DNA of 34,633 bases from Thermohalobacteraceae bacterium (GTDB taxonomy: Bacteria > Bacillota > Clostridia > Tissierellales > VENL01): positions 1 to 34,633 of the forward strand of contig DAOUQG010000004.1 in assembly GCA_030625765.1 (NCBI GenBank), written 5' to 3'. Position 1 is the stretch's first letter. Each line of letters begins with the position of its first letter. Below, piece by piece: positions 17,100 through 26,053 of the stretch. The notes below the pieces were generated by a model. It was given only the letters and a program-made list of their open reading frames with translations. It made no database searches and was not told where the DNA came from. A program made the position numbers and the translations under genes.

Positions 17100-18068
17100 A
17101 TGAACTTTAGGAGTAAGAAAATAATATTAATGCTAATAAGCATAGCTTTAATTGCATCTCTATTTTCTGGATGTATTAGACTAAAAGAAGAATATATAGA
17201 GAAGCAAGAGGATGATGAAAACTCAGTAATTGATTTACCTCAATCGGAATATCCTATGGAGGTAGAAGATGATTTTGACAACAAGGTAACAATAAACAGT
17301 AAGCCTTGGAAAATAATCTCGTTGGCTCCTAGTCATACAGAGATACTATATAAGCTAGGGTTGGGAAGTAAAATTGTTGGAGTTGACAGCTATTCAGATT
17401 ATCCTGAAGATGCTAAAAATAAAGAAAAAGTAGGAGATGCTCTTTCTTTAAATGTTGAAAGAATTATTGAGCTTTCACCTGATTTAGTAATCCAATACGG
17501 TGAAGGTGATGAAGATGTTAATAAAACAATAAGAGAAGCTGGAATTGCATTACTTAGCTATGAACCTGAGTCTATAGACCAAGTAATTGAGCTTATTAAA
17601 CAACTTGGTGAAATAACTGATACAAAGAAAAATGCAAAGATGGAAACAATAATCATGGAAAGTAAAAGAGATTATATTTTAGATACATTAAAAGATGCAG
17701 AAAAAGTAAAAGTATTTTATGAAGTGTGGAATGAGCCATTAATGACTTGTGGACCAGGAACATTTTTAAACGAACTAATAACCTTAGCAGGTGGAGAAAA
17801 TATTGCAAAGGATGCACAAGAAGGCTATCCTATATTTGATTTAGAACAGCTATTGGAGAAAAACCCTGATGTTTATTTATCAGCTGCTGATAGCGAAGAT
17901 AAAACTGTTGAGTCAATAAAAAATAGAGAAGGATATGAGGCTATAAATGCAGTTATTAATGACAGAGTTTACTTATTAGAGCCAAATATTATATCTAGAC
18001 CAGGACCAAGAATAGTTGATGGATTAGAGATAATTGCAAAGGCTTTACATCCAGATTTAATTAAGTAG
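17100..18068 (+). CDS. ABC transporter substrate-binding lipoprotein (iron-chelate/cobalamin type)
   Basis: A 322-residue periplasmic-binding-protein (TroA/FhuD/BtuF fold) lipoprotein. The signal peptide ends in LFSGC (lipid-bearing Cys25). Binding-domain landmarks are ISLAPSHTEILYKLGLG, IVGVDSYSDYP, LSPDLVIQYG and the C-terminal IISRPGPRIVDGL. The BtuF-like motif APSHTE favours cobalamin or a siderophore/heme, but sequence alone does not decide. The ATG follows GGAGGAG. The permease gene begins 19 bases later. Confidence 0.9.
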   Translation: MNFRSKKIILMLISIALIASLFSGCIRLKEEYIEKQEDDENSVIDLPQSEYPMEVEDDFDNKVTINSKPWKIISLAPSHTEILYKLGLGSKIVGVDSYSDYPEDAKNKEKVGDALSLNVERIIELSPDLVIQYGEGDEDVNKTIREAGIALLSYEPESIDQVIELIKQLGEITDTKKNAKMETIIMESKRDYILDTLKDAEKVKVFYEVWNEPLMTCGPGTFLNELITLAGGENIAKDAQEGYPIFDLEQLLEKNPDVYLSAADSEDKTVESIKNREGYEAINAVINDRVYLLEPNIISRPGPRIVDGLEIIAKALHPDLIK

Positions 18069-18087
18069 TTAGAGAGTAGATATACTA

Positions 18088-19140
18088 GTGGGTAATAAAA
18101 TATGTAAAAGAAATCAATGGGCTATATGTATTTCTTTTTTAGTGGTTATATTGATATTGTGTATTGCTGTCTTTACAACAGTTGGGTCAGCTAATATAAG
18201 TGTTTTAGACACAATAAAAATAGTTATGTCTAAGCTTCCTATCATAAAAAGGTATGTAGACATTTCAGAACTACCTAAATCATATCAAATAATTATTCTA
18301 AAAATTAGGATGCCAAGAGTATTATTAGCGGTATTAGTTGGAGCAGCACTGTCGAGTGTGGGAACAGCTTTTCAAGGTATTTTCAAGAATCCAATGTCTG
18401 ACCCATACGTTATAGGGATTTCTTCAGGAGCAGCATTAGGAGCAACTATAGTTATAGTAACTCAGATAAATTTCATGATTATGGGTTTATCTGGAGTTTC
18501 TTTAGGAGCATTTGTTGGCGCTATTTTTTCAACGTTAATTGTTTATATGATTTCAAAGGTAAAAAATAAAATTCCAATAACTTTATTGTTATTATCAGGA
18601 ATAGCAATAGGACAATTTTTCACAGCAATAATGTCCTTCATAATGGTGATTTACACAAATGAACTTGATAAAATAATTTTTTGGACATTAGGAAGCTTTT
18701 CTGCTAAAGGTTGGGGAAAAGTATTGCCGATAGCAGTTCCGATTATTCTCTCAATAATTGTACTCAATTTCTTTGCAAGAGAGTTAAATGCAATGCTTAC
18801 AGGAGAAGAGACAGCTCAAAATTTGGGTGTTGATGTAGAAAAAATCAAACTGTTTATTTTATTATTGTGTGCATTTATTACTGCAATGGCAGTATCGGTA
18901 AGTGGAATAATTGGATTTGTTGGGTTGATTATTCCACATATAGTAAGACTTGTGGTTGGATCAGACCACAGGATACTTTTACCATCATCAGCTTTAGTAG
19001 GTGGAATTTTTATGATAATAGCTGATACTATAGCACGAACTATAATTTCACCTACAGAAATTCCAGTAGGAATAATAACAGCAATGATTGGTGGACCGTT
19101 TTTTATATACCTTTTAAGAAAAAAGAAAAGTACGATATGA
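18088..19140 (+). CDS. FecCD-family ABC transporter permease (iron-chelate/cobalamin)
   Basis: A 350-residue polytopic membrane protein of the BtuC/FecCD family with about nine to ten spans. Hallmarks are RMPRVLLAVLVGAALSSVG, then FKNPMSDPYVIGISSGAALG, and GFVGLIIPHIVRLVVG, the loop that contacts the ATPase. The start is a GTG at 18088, because no ATG lies near the expected N-terminus; the ribosome binding site (AGAGAG) is weak and rather far, consistent with coupling to the gene before it. The usual third gene, the ATPase, is absent: a strong terminator follows within 12 bases. Confidence 0.92.
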   Translation: MGNKICKRNQWAICISFLVVILILCIAVFTTVGSANISVLDTIKIVMSKLPIIKRYVDISELPKSYQIIILKIRMPRVLLAVLVGAALSSVGTAFQGIFKNPMSDPYVIGISSGAALGATIVIVTQINFMIMGLSGVSLGAFVGAIFSTLIVYMISKVKNKIPITLLLLSGIAIGQFFTAIMSFIMVIYTNELDKIIFWTLGSFSAKGWGKVLPIAVPIILSIIVLNFFARELNAMLTGEETAQNLGVDVEKIKLFILLLCAFITAMAVSVSGIIGFVGLIIPHIVRLVVGSDHRILLPSSALVGGIFMIIADTIARTIISPTEIPVGIITAMIGGPFFIYLLRKKKSTI

Positions 19141-19151
19141 AATATTAATTT

Positions 19152-19187
19152 GGTGGCATGAGTGTTACTTCATGCCACCTTTTTTTT
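19152..19187 (+). terminator. Rho-independent terminator after the permease gene
   Basis: GGTGGCATGA (19152-19161) pairs with TCATGCCACC (19170-19179) and is followed by eight T residues. It starts 11 bases after the permease stop codon and ends the two-gene transporter unit. Confidence 0.95.
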
Positions 19188-19368
19188 GATTTAATGCAAA
19201 ATATTTTTCTATTAATACCAAATTATGAAATTTATTAACAAAATTTATAACAATATGGCATTATATTACATTAAGTTAATAGAATTTAGAAGGGAACTAA
19301 AAGGAAAATATAGAAATAATATTTAGAAAATTAAAAAAATACATTATGTTTTTTTAGGAGGAGAGAAT

Positions 19369-20310
19369 ATGAGAGAAAAAATTGGTATTCTAATGAATAA
19401 TATTAATAAAGTTATTGCTGGAAAGGAAAATGTTATAAGAAAAATATTGGTTTGTCTTTTATGTAGAGGGCATATTCTACTTGAAGATGTACCAGGAGTT
19501 GGTAAGACAACAATGGTAAATACTCTAGCTAAATCCCTTAATTTAGCATTCAACAGAATACAATTTACTCCAGACTTGTTACCTTCAGATGTAACTGGAA
19601 TATCTATCTATAACCCAAAAATCAATCAATTCGAATTTAAAAAAGGACCAATTTACAACAATATTGTTTTAGCAGATGAAATAAATAGAACTTCTCCAAA
19701 AACTCAATCAAGCTTACTAGAAGTAATGCAGGAAGGTCAATTAACAGTTGATGGTAACACATATAAAATACCTAAACCTTTTATAGTATTAGCTACTCAA
19801 AACCCTATAGAGTATGAAGGTACTTTTCCTTTACCGGAAGCACAATTAGATAGATTTATGATGAAGATATCAATTGGATATCCTGATAAAACTAGTGAAA
19901 TGGAGATTCTAAGAAGGTTTAGTAATAGTAATCCTTTAGATGAAATCAACTCTGTATTAACTGATAAAGATATTTTTGAGATGCAGCAAGAGGTTGATAA
20001 TATTCATGTAGACGAGTCAATAGATAATTATATTATTGATATAGTGTCGAAGACTAGAAATCACGAAAATATCAGACTGGGAGTAAGTCCTAGAGGTGCA
20101 ATTGCATTATTCAAAACTGCAAAAGGGTATGCATATATTAATAACAGAAGCTATGTTTTACCAGATGATGTTAAAAAGCTTGCTGCCGAAGTCTTATGTC
20201 ATAGAATTATTTTAACACCTGAAGCAAAGATTCAAGGAATTAGTGAGGAGAGCGTATTATATGATATTTTAAAAAATACAAGAGTTCCAGTGGTGAAAGG
20301 AAATGACTAA
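19369..20310 (+). CDS. MoxR-type AAA+ ATPase
   Basis: A 313-residue MoxR AAA+ protein, a chaperone-like ATPase thought to activate partner proteins. Walker A is GVGKTT (residues 43-48 with the preceding Gly) and Walker B ADEINR (102-107). Sensor and family motifs are LATQNPIEYEGTFPLPEAQL and LGVSPRGAIAL. The ATG follows AGGAGGAG. It overlaps the DUF58 gene by 8 bases. Together with DUF58 and transglutaminase genes this is the standard MoxR-DUF58-TGase operon, whose function is not established in clostridia. Confidence 0.95.
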   Translation: MREKIGILMNNINKVIAGKENVIRKILVCLLCRGHILLEDVPGVGKTTMVNTLAKSLNLAFNRIQFTPDLLPSDVTGISIYNPKINQFEFKKGPIYNNIVLADEINRTSPKTQSSLLEVMQEGQLTVDGNTYKIPKPFIVLATQNPIEYEGTFPLPEAQLDRFMMKISIGYPDKTSEMEILRRFSNSNPLDEINSVLTDKDIFEMQQEVDNIHVDESIDNYIIDIVSKTRNHENIRLGVSPRGAIALFKTAKGYAYINNRSYVLPDDVKKLAAEVLCHRIILTPEAKIQGISEESVLYDILKNTRVPVVKGND

Positions 20311-21487
20311 AAAAAAGATATTTTCTATAGTATTATTTACTACATTTCTAATATTTGCATTATTTGTGGGTGGAGGATTTCCTTATTTACTTCTAATTAT
20401 TACAATTATGATATATGGCTACTCATATTATTCAGTAAGAAAGATTAGCAAAGGTTTAAATGGTATATTTTGGACTGACAAAGCATTCCTTAAAAAAGGT
20501 GAAATTGCAAATATTAGCTACAAAATCTATAACAGCTGTTTTATTCCACTTGTCTACGCAGAAGTTGAGGTTGACATCCCAAAAAGATTAACCAATCAAA
20601 AGAACGAAAAAAATGTTCATGAATTAAAACCTTATAGCACACTTAATTTTATCAAAAAACTTACTTGTGACCATAGAGGAATATTTGATGTTGGAGTAGT
20701 TAACATAGAAACTGGAGATATTTTTGGATTATTTAGAAAGAAGATAGTTGTAAAAGATAATCTTCAGCTTACAGTATACCCTAAAGTGCATAAGTTAGAT
20801 AGTTTTACTATTACAGGAACCGAATTTTTTGGGTCTATACCAACAACTCAAAAATTCTATGAAGACTATACAAGTATAAAAGACTTAAGGAAATATCAGG
20901 TCGGTGATAGTTTAAAGAAGGTAAATTGGAAAGTAACTGCTAAACGAGGAGATTTGTTTGTCAAAAATTATGACATATCTACAAATGTGGAGATACAGCT
21001 ATTTTTAGATTTCCAAATTGATAAATATAAACATGATACATATGGATATGTTGAAGAAAAAATAGTTGAATGTGTCGTAAGTATTATTCACTACTCATTA
21101 TATAATAGAGTGAATACTGATTTTATTACTTACACAGAAAAAAAGGTTCAGCTTCATGGCAAAGATAGCAGTATGTTTAACAAATTTTTAGAAATGGCAG
21201 TAAGAATCAGACCTAAAAAGAACATTAGTCTTGGTGATGTAATTATAAATGAGTCTAGAGCTTTATCACCAGGAACCTCTATAATTATTGTTACACCTGA
21301 ACTAGATAAAAAGTTAATCTCTGCAATACTAAAGCTTAAGAAACTAGGCTATAGTGTTATTTTAATAATTGTAAATGACTTTCAAAAATATAAGAATATA
21401 AATAAAGGTATTGATATTTTAGAAAAGACAGGTGTAAATATATATAAAATAGACATTGAAGATAACATTACGAATGTATTGAGGTGA
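20303..21487 (+). CDS. DUF58 domain membrane protein
   Basis: A 394-residue protein with two N-terminal membrane spans (about 6-40), an extracytoplasmic beta-rich part, and the DUF58 signature YTSIKDLRKYQVGDSLKKVN followed by WKVTAKRGDLFVKNYD near residue 195. DUF58 proteins are regular partners of MoxR ATPases. Their C-terminal part resembles a von Willebrand A fold, and a run such as TSIIIVTPELD near 330 fits. The start overlaps the moxR end (ATGACTAA), so translation is coupled; the transglutaminase gene starts 4 bases after its stop. Confidence 0.92.
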   Translation: MTKKKIFSIVLFTTFLIFALFVGGGFPYLLLIITIMIYGYSYYSVRKISKGLNGIFWTDKAFLKKGEIANISYKIYNSCFIPLVYAEVEVDIPKRLTNQKNEKNVHELKPYSTLNFIKKLTCDHRGIFDVGVVNIETGDIFGLFRKKIVVKDNLQLTVYPKVHKLDSFTITGTEFFGSIPTTQKFYEDYTSIKDLRKYQVGDSLKKVNWKVTAKRGDLFVKNYDISTNVEIQLFLDFQIDKYKHDTYGYVEEKIVECVVSIIHYSLYNRVNTDFITYTEKKVQLHGKDSSMFNKFLEMAVRIRPKKNISLGDVIINESRALSPGTSIIIVTPELDKKLISAILKLKKLGYSVILIIVNDFQKYKNINKGIDILEKTGVNIYKIDIEDNITNVLR

Positions 21488-21491
21488 TTAG

Positions 21492-23795
21492 ATGAGCTCA
21501 AAAAATAAAATAATTAGTTTTACTTATAAATTAATAATTAATACTTTTATAAACTATTTTCTTATTAGCTTATTATTAGATTACTTAGAAATAGAAAATA
21601 GCTGGGTTAATACGTTTATAATATTTAGTGCTTCAATAAGTTCGGTGTGTGTATGGAGATTGGTTATTAAAAAACCTTGGATCTTAGGTATTTTCTTGGG
21701 TTTATTAACATGTGGGATTATATATATGTACAATTTTCAGAATTCAATTTACTTTAGTATGATAGATGTTATCAATGATTTTATGGATTGGTCATATCGA
21801 TTCATAACTGGATTAACTTTTTTACATGTGCCTAATTTTAGGATTTTATTAGGGTTAATAGTATTTGTTCTTTCACTTATTACAAGCATGCTTGTTTTTA
21901 GTGTTAAAAGGATGTATTTCTTATTCATCATTGGTACACCAATATTTATGATTAGATGGTTTCAGTATTCTGACAATGCTTTAATTCACTTTATTTTTTA
22001 TATAATGTTTGTATTGATGCTATATACGTTCAACAGATATACTCAAATGGAATCATCTTGGATAAGCAGTAAAAAAATCATCAAATCTAATATTTTCAAA
22101 TCATGGCTGATATACTCTAGTATTACTTGCATATCTATTGTACTTATATCGGCCGTTTTACCAAGAAATTTTATTCCTGTTTCGTCAAGATGGTTGGATG
22201 ACAAAATTCAAAGCAACTTTCCTTTTTTAGGTGAATGGAGAAATAATAGCATGAAATCACGTGGCTATGGGGATGAAATGAAATTTGATTTGTCTTTTAC
22301 AGATTTTCAGGATAGTTATAAGCGATTGGGAGGACCCATTAAACTAAAAAATATTTTGGTTATGACTGTTAGCAGTAAACAGCCAGTCTATTTAAAGGGT
22401 AGAGCAAAGGATTTTTATACTGGCTCATATTGGAAGTCGTCAGAGGAAACTTTTTATGAAGAGGTTATGGGAAGCCCTAATACTTTATACGAGAAAAATA
22501 AAGTAGATGGGAAGCATATAGCTGTAACAATTACACATAAGAATATTGTAACATCAACGCTTTTTAATTCATTTATCCCTAAAAATATCGTAATGGACAA
22601 GAGTTTTTATTATATGACAAAATCACTTGAAACTTTTAAAGAGAATTTAGTGATTAAGGATAAAAGATATACAGTTTTTTCTGTAAATCCATATATTGAT
22701 TGGGAAAAGGTAAAAGCTTCAAATTTCAAATTTGATAGGGATTCATTAGATTATTGGGATGAGGATTATGTCGATAGAAATCTTCAAATTCCAGAAGGTC
22801 TGCCAGATAGAATTCATTTATTAAGCTATAATATTTCAAGAGGTAATAAGAGTGATTATGAAAAGGTTAAGGCTTTAGAAAATTATCTTAGAAGCAATTA
22901 TAAATATAGCTTAAGTCCGCCAGAAACTCCTTTCAATAAAGATTTTGTAGATTATTTTTTATTTGAGTTAGAAGAAGGATATTGTACATATTTTGCATCT
23001 TCATTAGTTATTATGGCAAGAAGTTTAGGTATTCCAGCTAGATATGTTGAAGGGTATAAGATTTCAAGTGACAGTAATAAAACAAATGAAGAATATTTAG
23101 TATATAGTAAAGACGCTCATGCATGGCCAGAGGTTTATATAGAAGGATATGGATGGATGATTTTTGAACCTACTCCTGGGTATGAAAATATAGTCTATGA
23201 GGAAAAAATGAATGTAGATGAAGAAATAGCAAAAGAAGACAAAAGTGAGAGATATAGAAATCGATTTTTTGAGAAGGATTTATCAGAATTATTAGATTCA
23301 GATTTTGCTTTTGAAATGGAGTTCTCTCAAGAAAATGAAAATACAAATAAATCACAATATGTCAAAGCTATAATATATTCTATTGCTGTTTTTTCAATAC
23401 TAGTACTAGTTTTATTAATAGTATTCTGCTTCAATTTTATTAGAATAAAGTTAATATTCAAGCAAATATCCAAAAAAAGTTATAAGGAAAAAATATTAAA
23501 CTATTATAGATTTATATTAAATTTATTAGATATAGCTAATAACGGTAAGGATGAAGGTGAAACACCTAATGAATATTGTAAGCGGCTAAAACTAAATGTT
23601 TGGGAAGGGAAATATAATTTTAAAAATACTACAGAAATTTTTAATAAAGCTAGATATGGCGAAAGAGGTATTACAAGTGAAGAATTTGAGAATGTGAAAG
23701 AGTATTATCTAAAAACTGAAAAAAATACTTTAAAAAAAATAGGGATTATAAGATTTATCATATATAAATATTTTATGATGAGAATATATAAATAG
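21492..23795 (+). CDS. Transglutaminase-like membrane protein (MoxR operon)
   Basis: A 767-residue protein. The N-terminus has about six membrane spans (to about residue 225). An extracytoplasmic region carries the transglutaminase-like core with Cys498 in GYCTYFASSL, His543 in DAHAWPEVY, and an acidic residue in IFEPTPGY. One further span (about 625-650) precedes a cytoplasmic DUF4129-like tail. The architecture equals the TgpA/YebA type. Activity could be protein crosslinking or proteolysis at the cell surface; this is inferred from the triad. The ATG follows GAGGTGATT. It is the last gene of the operon, followed by a 17-bp hairpin. Confidence 0.92.
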   Translation: MSSKNKIISFTYKLIINTFINYFLISLLLDYLEIENSWVNTFIIFSASISSVCVWRLVIKKPWILGIFLGLLTCGIIYMYNFQNSIYFSMIDVINDFMDWSYRFITGLTFLHVPNFRILLGLIVFVLSLITSMLVFSVKRMYFLFIIGTPIFMIRWFQYSDNALIHFIFYIMFVLMLYTFNRYTQMESSWISSKKIIKSNIFKSWLIYSSITCISIVLISAVLPRNFIPVSSRWLDDKIQSNFPFLGEWRNNSMKSRGYGDEMKFDLSFTDFQDSYKRLGGPIKLKNILVMTVSSKQPVYLKGRAKDFYTGSYWKSSEETFYEEVMGSPNTLYEKNKVDGKHIAVTITHKNIVTSTLFNSFIPKNIVMDKSFYYMTKSLETFKENLVIKDKRYTVFSVNPYIDWEKVKASNFKFDRDSLDYWDEDYVDRNLQIPEGLPDRIHLLSYNISRGNKSDYEKVKALENYLRSNYKYSLSPPETPFNKDFVDYFLFELEEGYCTYFASSLVIMARSLGIPARYVEGYKISSDSNKTNEEYLVYSKDAHAWPEVYIEGYGWMIFEPTPGYENIVYEEKMNVDEEIAKEDKSERYRNRFFEKDLSELLDSDFAFEMEFSQENENTNKSQYVKAIIYSIAVFSILVLVLLIVFCFNFIRIKLIFKQISKKSYKEKILNYYRFILNLLDIANNGKDEGETPNEYCKRLKLNVWEGKYNFKNTTEIFNKARYGERGITSEEFENVKEYYLKTEKNTLKKIGIIRFIIYKYFMMRIYK

Positions 23796-23857
23796 GATTT
23801 TATAGAGTGAAGGGTTAGAATAAATAGCTGAATTGAATAATTTGTTATTATAAGTTC

Positions 23858-23899
23858 AATAATAGATTTTAAGATGTAAGTCTTAAAATCTATTATTTT
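23858..23899 (+). terminator. 17-bp hairpin with T-tail, terminator or attenuator
   Basis: AATAATAGATTTTAAGA (23858-23874) is exactly complementary to 23881-23897, with a TGTAAG loop and a TTTT run at its foot (23896-23899). It ends the transglutaminase operon but lies directly against the ribosome binding site of the next gene (AAAGGG at 23901). Read-through or attenuation of that gene is therefore possible. Confidence 0.7.
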
Positions 23900-23918
23900 G
23901 AAAGGGTTGATATACAAT

Positions 23919-24848
23919 ATGAGGGAAAGGAGAGTTAAAGAACCAATAATCTCAATTTCTAAGAATATAAATGAAGCTTCTTCTCTTAAAGAATGCTTAG
24001 ATATGCTGCCAATGAAAAAGCTTCTTAAAGAGGGAGATAGAGTAGTAATAACTCCTAATTGGGTGAAGGCAAAGCTTCCACAGACAGCTACAGTAGTTGG
24101 CCCTAAAACATTAGATGCGCTTATTAAGATAGTCAAGTCTTATAAACCATCTGATGTAATAATTGCCACAGGATCTGGAGGAGACCCTACAGATAAGGTT
24201 ATGAGATATATTGGATACGATGATGTTATTAAAAAAAACAATGTAAGGTTTATAGATTTAAATTATGGTCCATATATTGAATTAGATTTGAATCATGATT
24301 TTCCATCTTCAACTAAGCTTAATAAGCTATATGATGAAATGGATGTTCTAATATCCTTTACTCAGCTTAAAATGCATGAAGAAGCAACAATAAGTGCTGG
24401 GATGAAAAATATAGCACTTGGATGGCCTCCAGCTGAAATACATGGATTCCCCAAAAAAGATTTAGGGATTCATGATGATTTACATAATTTTATTGCAGCA
24501 ATGATAGAAAAGATGCCAATAGATTTAACGATAATTAGTGTGGATAAAGCTATGATAGGAACAGGTCCATCAACAGGAAAATCAGTTGATACTTCAGGTT
24601 TGATGATAGCAGGAACAGATCCTGTAGCAGTAGATACAGCAGGAGCGAGACTTTTAGGATTTTTACCACAGGCAGTACATTATATCTATGAGATTTACAG
24701 AAGAAAGTTAGGAGAAGCAAAGCTAGAAAATGTAAAAATCAAAGGTCTGAAACTTTCAGAAGCTGAAAAAATATTTAGCATGAATGCATATAATCAAAAA
24801 GTATCTTTAGATGAAAAAGGTATAAAAAAGATACATGGTAATGAGTGA
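23919..24848 (+). CDS. DUF362 domain protein
   Basis: A 309-residue protein of the DUF362 family. Characteristic stretches are VVITPNWVKAKLP, VIIATGSGGDPTDKV, ISFTQLKMHEEATISAGMKN and MIAGTDPVAVDTAGARLLGF. Some members carry ferredoxin-like cysteine clusters, but this one has none, so it is the plain type. No function is established. The ATG at 23919 is 12 bases from AAAGGG, a bit far; in-frame TTG codons at 23898 and 23907 are alternative starts but clash with the hairpin or the ribosome binding site. Confidence 0.85.
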   Translation: MRERRVKEPIISISKNINEASSLKECLDMLPMKKLLKEGDRVVITPNWVKAKLPQTATVVGPKTLDALIKIVKSYKPSDVIIATGSGGDPTDKVMRYIGYDDVIKKNNVRFIDLNYGPYIELDLNHDFPSSTKLNKLYDEMDVLISFTQLKMHEEATISAGMKNIALGWPPAEIHGFPKKDLGIHDDLHNFIAAMIEKMPIDLTIISVDKAMIGTGPSTGKSVDTSGLMIAGTDPVAVDTAGARLLGFLPQAVHYIYEIYRRKLGEAKLENVKIKGLKLSEAEKIFSMNAYNQKVSLDEKGIKKIHGNE

Positions 24849-24908
24849 GTTTGTTACATAGATATTTTTTTATATATTAAGTTTTTCATTCTAAAATATA
24901 AAATGTTA

Positions 24909-24917
24909 TGGTATACT
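24909..24917 (+). promoter_or_regulatory. Extended -10 promoter for cheX
   Basis: TG (24909-24910), one base, then TATACT (24912-24917), within TATGGTATACTGT, nearly the same string as before kbl. No clear -35 box is seen. The leader is about 30 bases. Confidence 0.5.
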
Positions 24918-24954
24918 GTGATTATATATTAATTCTATAAAGGGGATGCTACAT

Positions 24955-25419
24955 ATGAAAGAACAAATAATCAATCCATTCTTAAAAGCAAGTAAAGATA
25001 TAATTGTGCAAGTAGGGAATATAGAAATCGAGCAAAAAAAACCATACGTAAAGAAGAATATTGATTTGAATGATGATATCGGTGTAATAATAGGGATAAC
25101 AGGTACTATAAAAGGTCAAGTTATTATAAATTTTCCAGAGGAAATAGGTAAGAAGATAGCATCTAACATGATGGGTGGAATGCCTATAGCTACTCTAGAT
25201 AATATTGCAAAAAGTGCTCTTTGCGAGCTTGGAAATATTATACTAGGAAACGTTGCAACTGGTCTTTATAATGCTGGTATAACTGTAGATATAACACCTC
25301 CAAGTATAATTGCAGGATTAAGTATGAATTTTTCTGTTGCAAATCAACAGATTTTATGTATACCATTTACTGCTGGTGATAAAACTCTAGAATTAAATAT
25401 ATCTATTAAAGAAGATTAG
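24955..25419 (+). CDS. cheX: CheX-type chemotaxis phosphatase
   Basis: A 154-residue CheC/CheX-family protein, which dephosphorylates CheY-P to adapt or end the chemotaxis signal. The catalytic E-x2-N motif is present once, ELGN with Glu91 and Asn94, inside ALCELGNIILGN, as in CheX. The family's beta-strand GVIIGITGTIKGQVIINFP is near residue 45. The ATG at 24955 is used because AAAGGGGAT lies just upstream and itself contains the only earlier ATG. No other che gene is nearby, so it would serve a chemotaxis system encoded elsewhere. trmL begins 30 bases later. Confidence 0.87.
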   Translation: MKEQIINPFLKASKDIIVQVGNIEIEQKKPYVKKNIDLNDDIGVIIGITGTIKGQVIINFPEEIGKKIASNMMGGMPIATLDNIAKSALCELGNIILGNVATGLYNAGITVDITPPSIIAGLSMNFSVANQQILCIPFTAGDKTLELNISIKED

Positions 25420-25449
25420 TAAAATACTTTTCAAAAAGAGGTGATTTTT

Positions 25450-25920
25450 ATGGCGATTAATATTGTTCTTGTAGAGCCAGAGATTCCTCAAAACACAGGA
25501 AATGTTGCTAGAACCTGTGCTGCTACAGGTTCATCTCTACATCTTGTAAGACCACTGGGTTTTTCCATCAATGATAAATATTTAAAAAGAGCTGGGCTTG
25601 ATTATTGGCACTTATTGGACATACATTATTATGATTGTATTGATGATTTATTTGCAAAATATCCAAGAGGAAAATATTTTTACGCTACTACAAAAGCAGA
25701 AAGTTATTATTCAGATATGATTTTCGAAGATGATTGTTTCTTAGTTTTTGGTAAAGAGACTGCAGGACTTCCTAAGGAGTTATTATCTAAAAATAAAGAA
25801 ACAGCTATGAGGATACCAATGATTAATAATGAGAATGCTAGATCTTTAAACCTTTCTAATTCAGTTTCAATTATAATATATGAAGCATTAAGGCAGATAG
25901 GCTTTTTGAATTTTAAGTAA
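25450..25920 (+). CDS. trmL: tRNA (cytidine/uridine-34 2'-O)-methyltransferase TrmL
   Basis: A 156-residue SPOUT methyltransferase that methylates the ribose of the wobble nucleotide in certain leucine tRNAs. The N-terminal EPEIPQNTGNVARTCAATG and the knot motifs LVFGKETAGLP and RIPMINNENARSLNLSNSV are textbook for TrmL. The ATG at 25450 follows AGAGGTGATTTTT; the GTG at 25441 is part of that site. It is probably co-transcribed with cheX. Confidence 0.95.
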   Translation: MAINIVLVEPEIPQNTGNVARTCAATGSSLHLVRPLGFSINDKYLKRAGLDYWHLLDIHYYDCIDDLFAKYPRGKYFYATTKAESYYSDMIFEDDCFLVFGKETAGLPKELLSKNKETAMRIPMINNENARSLNLSNSVSIIIYEALRQIGFLNFK

Positions 25921-25932
25921 AACAACATAAAT

Positions 25933-25978
25933 TTAACAAAATCGAATTCATCTTAACAAATTTAACATGGATTTAACA
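25933..25978 (+). promoter_or_regulatory. Possible PhoP box (TTAACA repeats) before the phosphate symporter gene
   Basis: TTAACA occurs at 25933, 25953, 25962 and 25973. The last two are exactly 11 bases apart, the spacing of the Bacillus PhoP box; the others are 9 and 20 apart. They lie upstream of a TATAAT at 26005-26010 that has no -35 box, as expected for an activated promoter. The motif also turns up by chance elsewhere in this AT-rich window. Confidence 0.45.
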
Positions 25979-26053
25979 AAACCTCCTTTCGTATGGTGTA
26001 ATATTATAATTGGAATTATACTTATATTAGAAAAATATTCAAGGAGGTTTTTT

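Noticed and set aside
23705-24136. 143-codon minus-strand ORF across the transglutaminase-DUF362 gap
   Set aside because: It overlaps two well-supported genes and the hairpin and has no recognisable domain.
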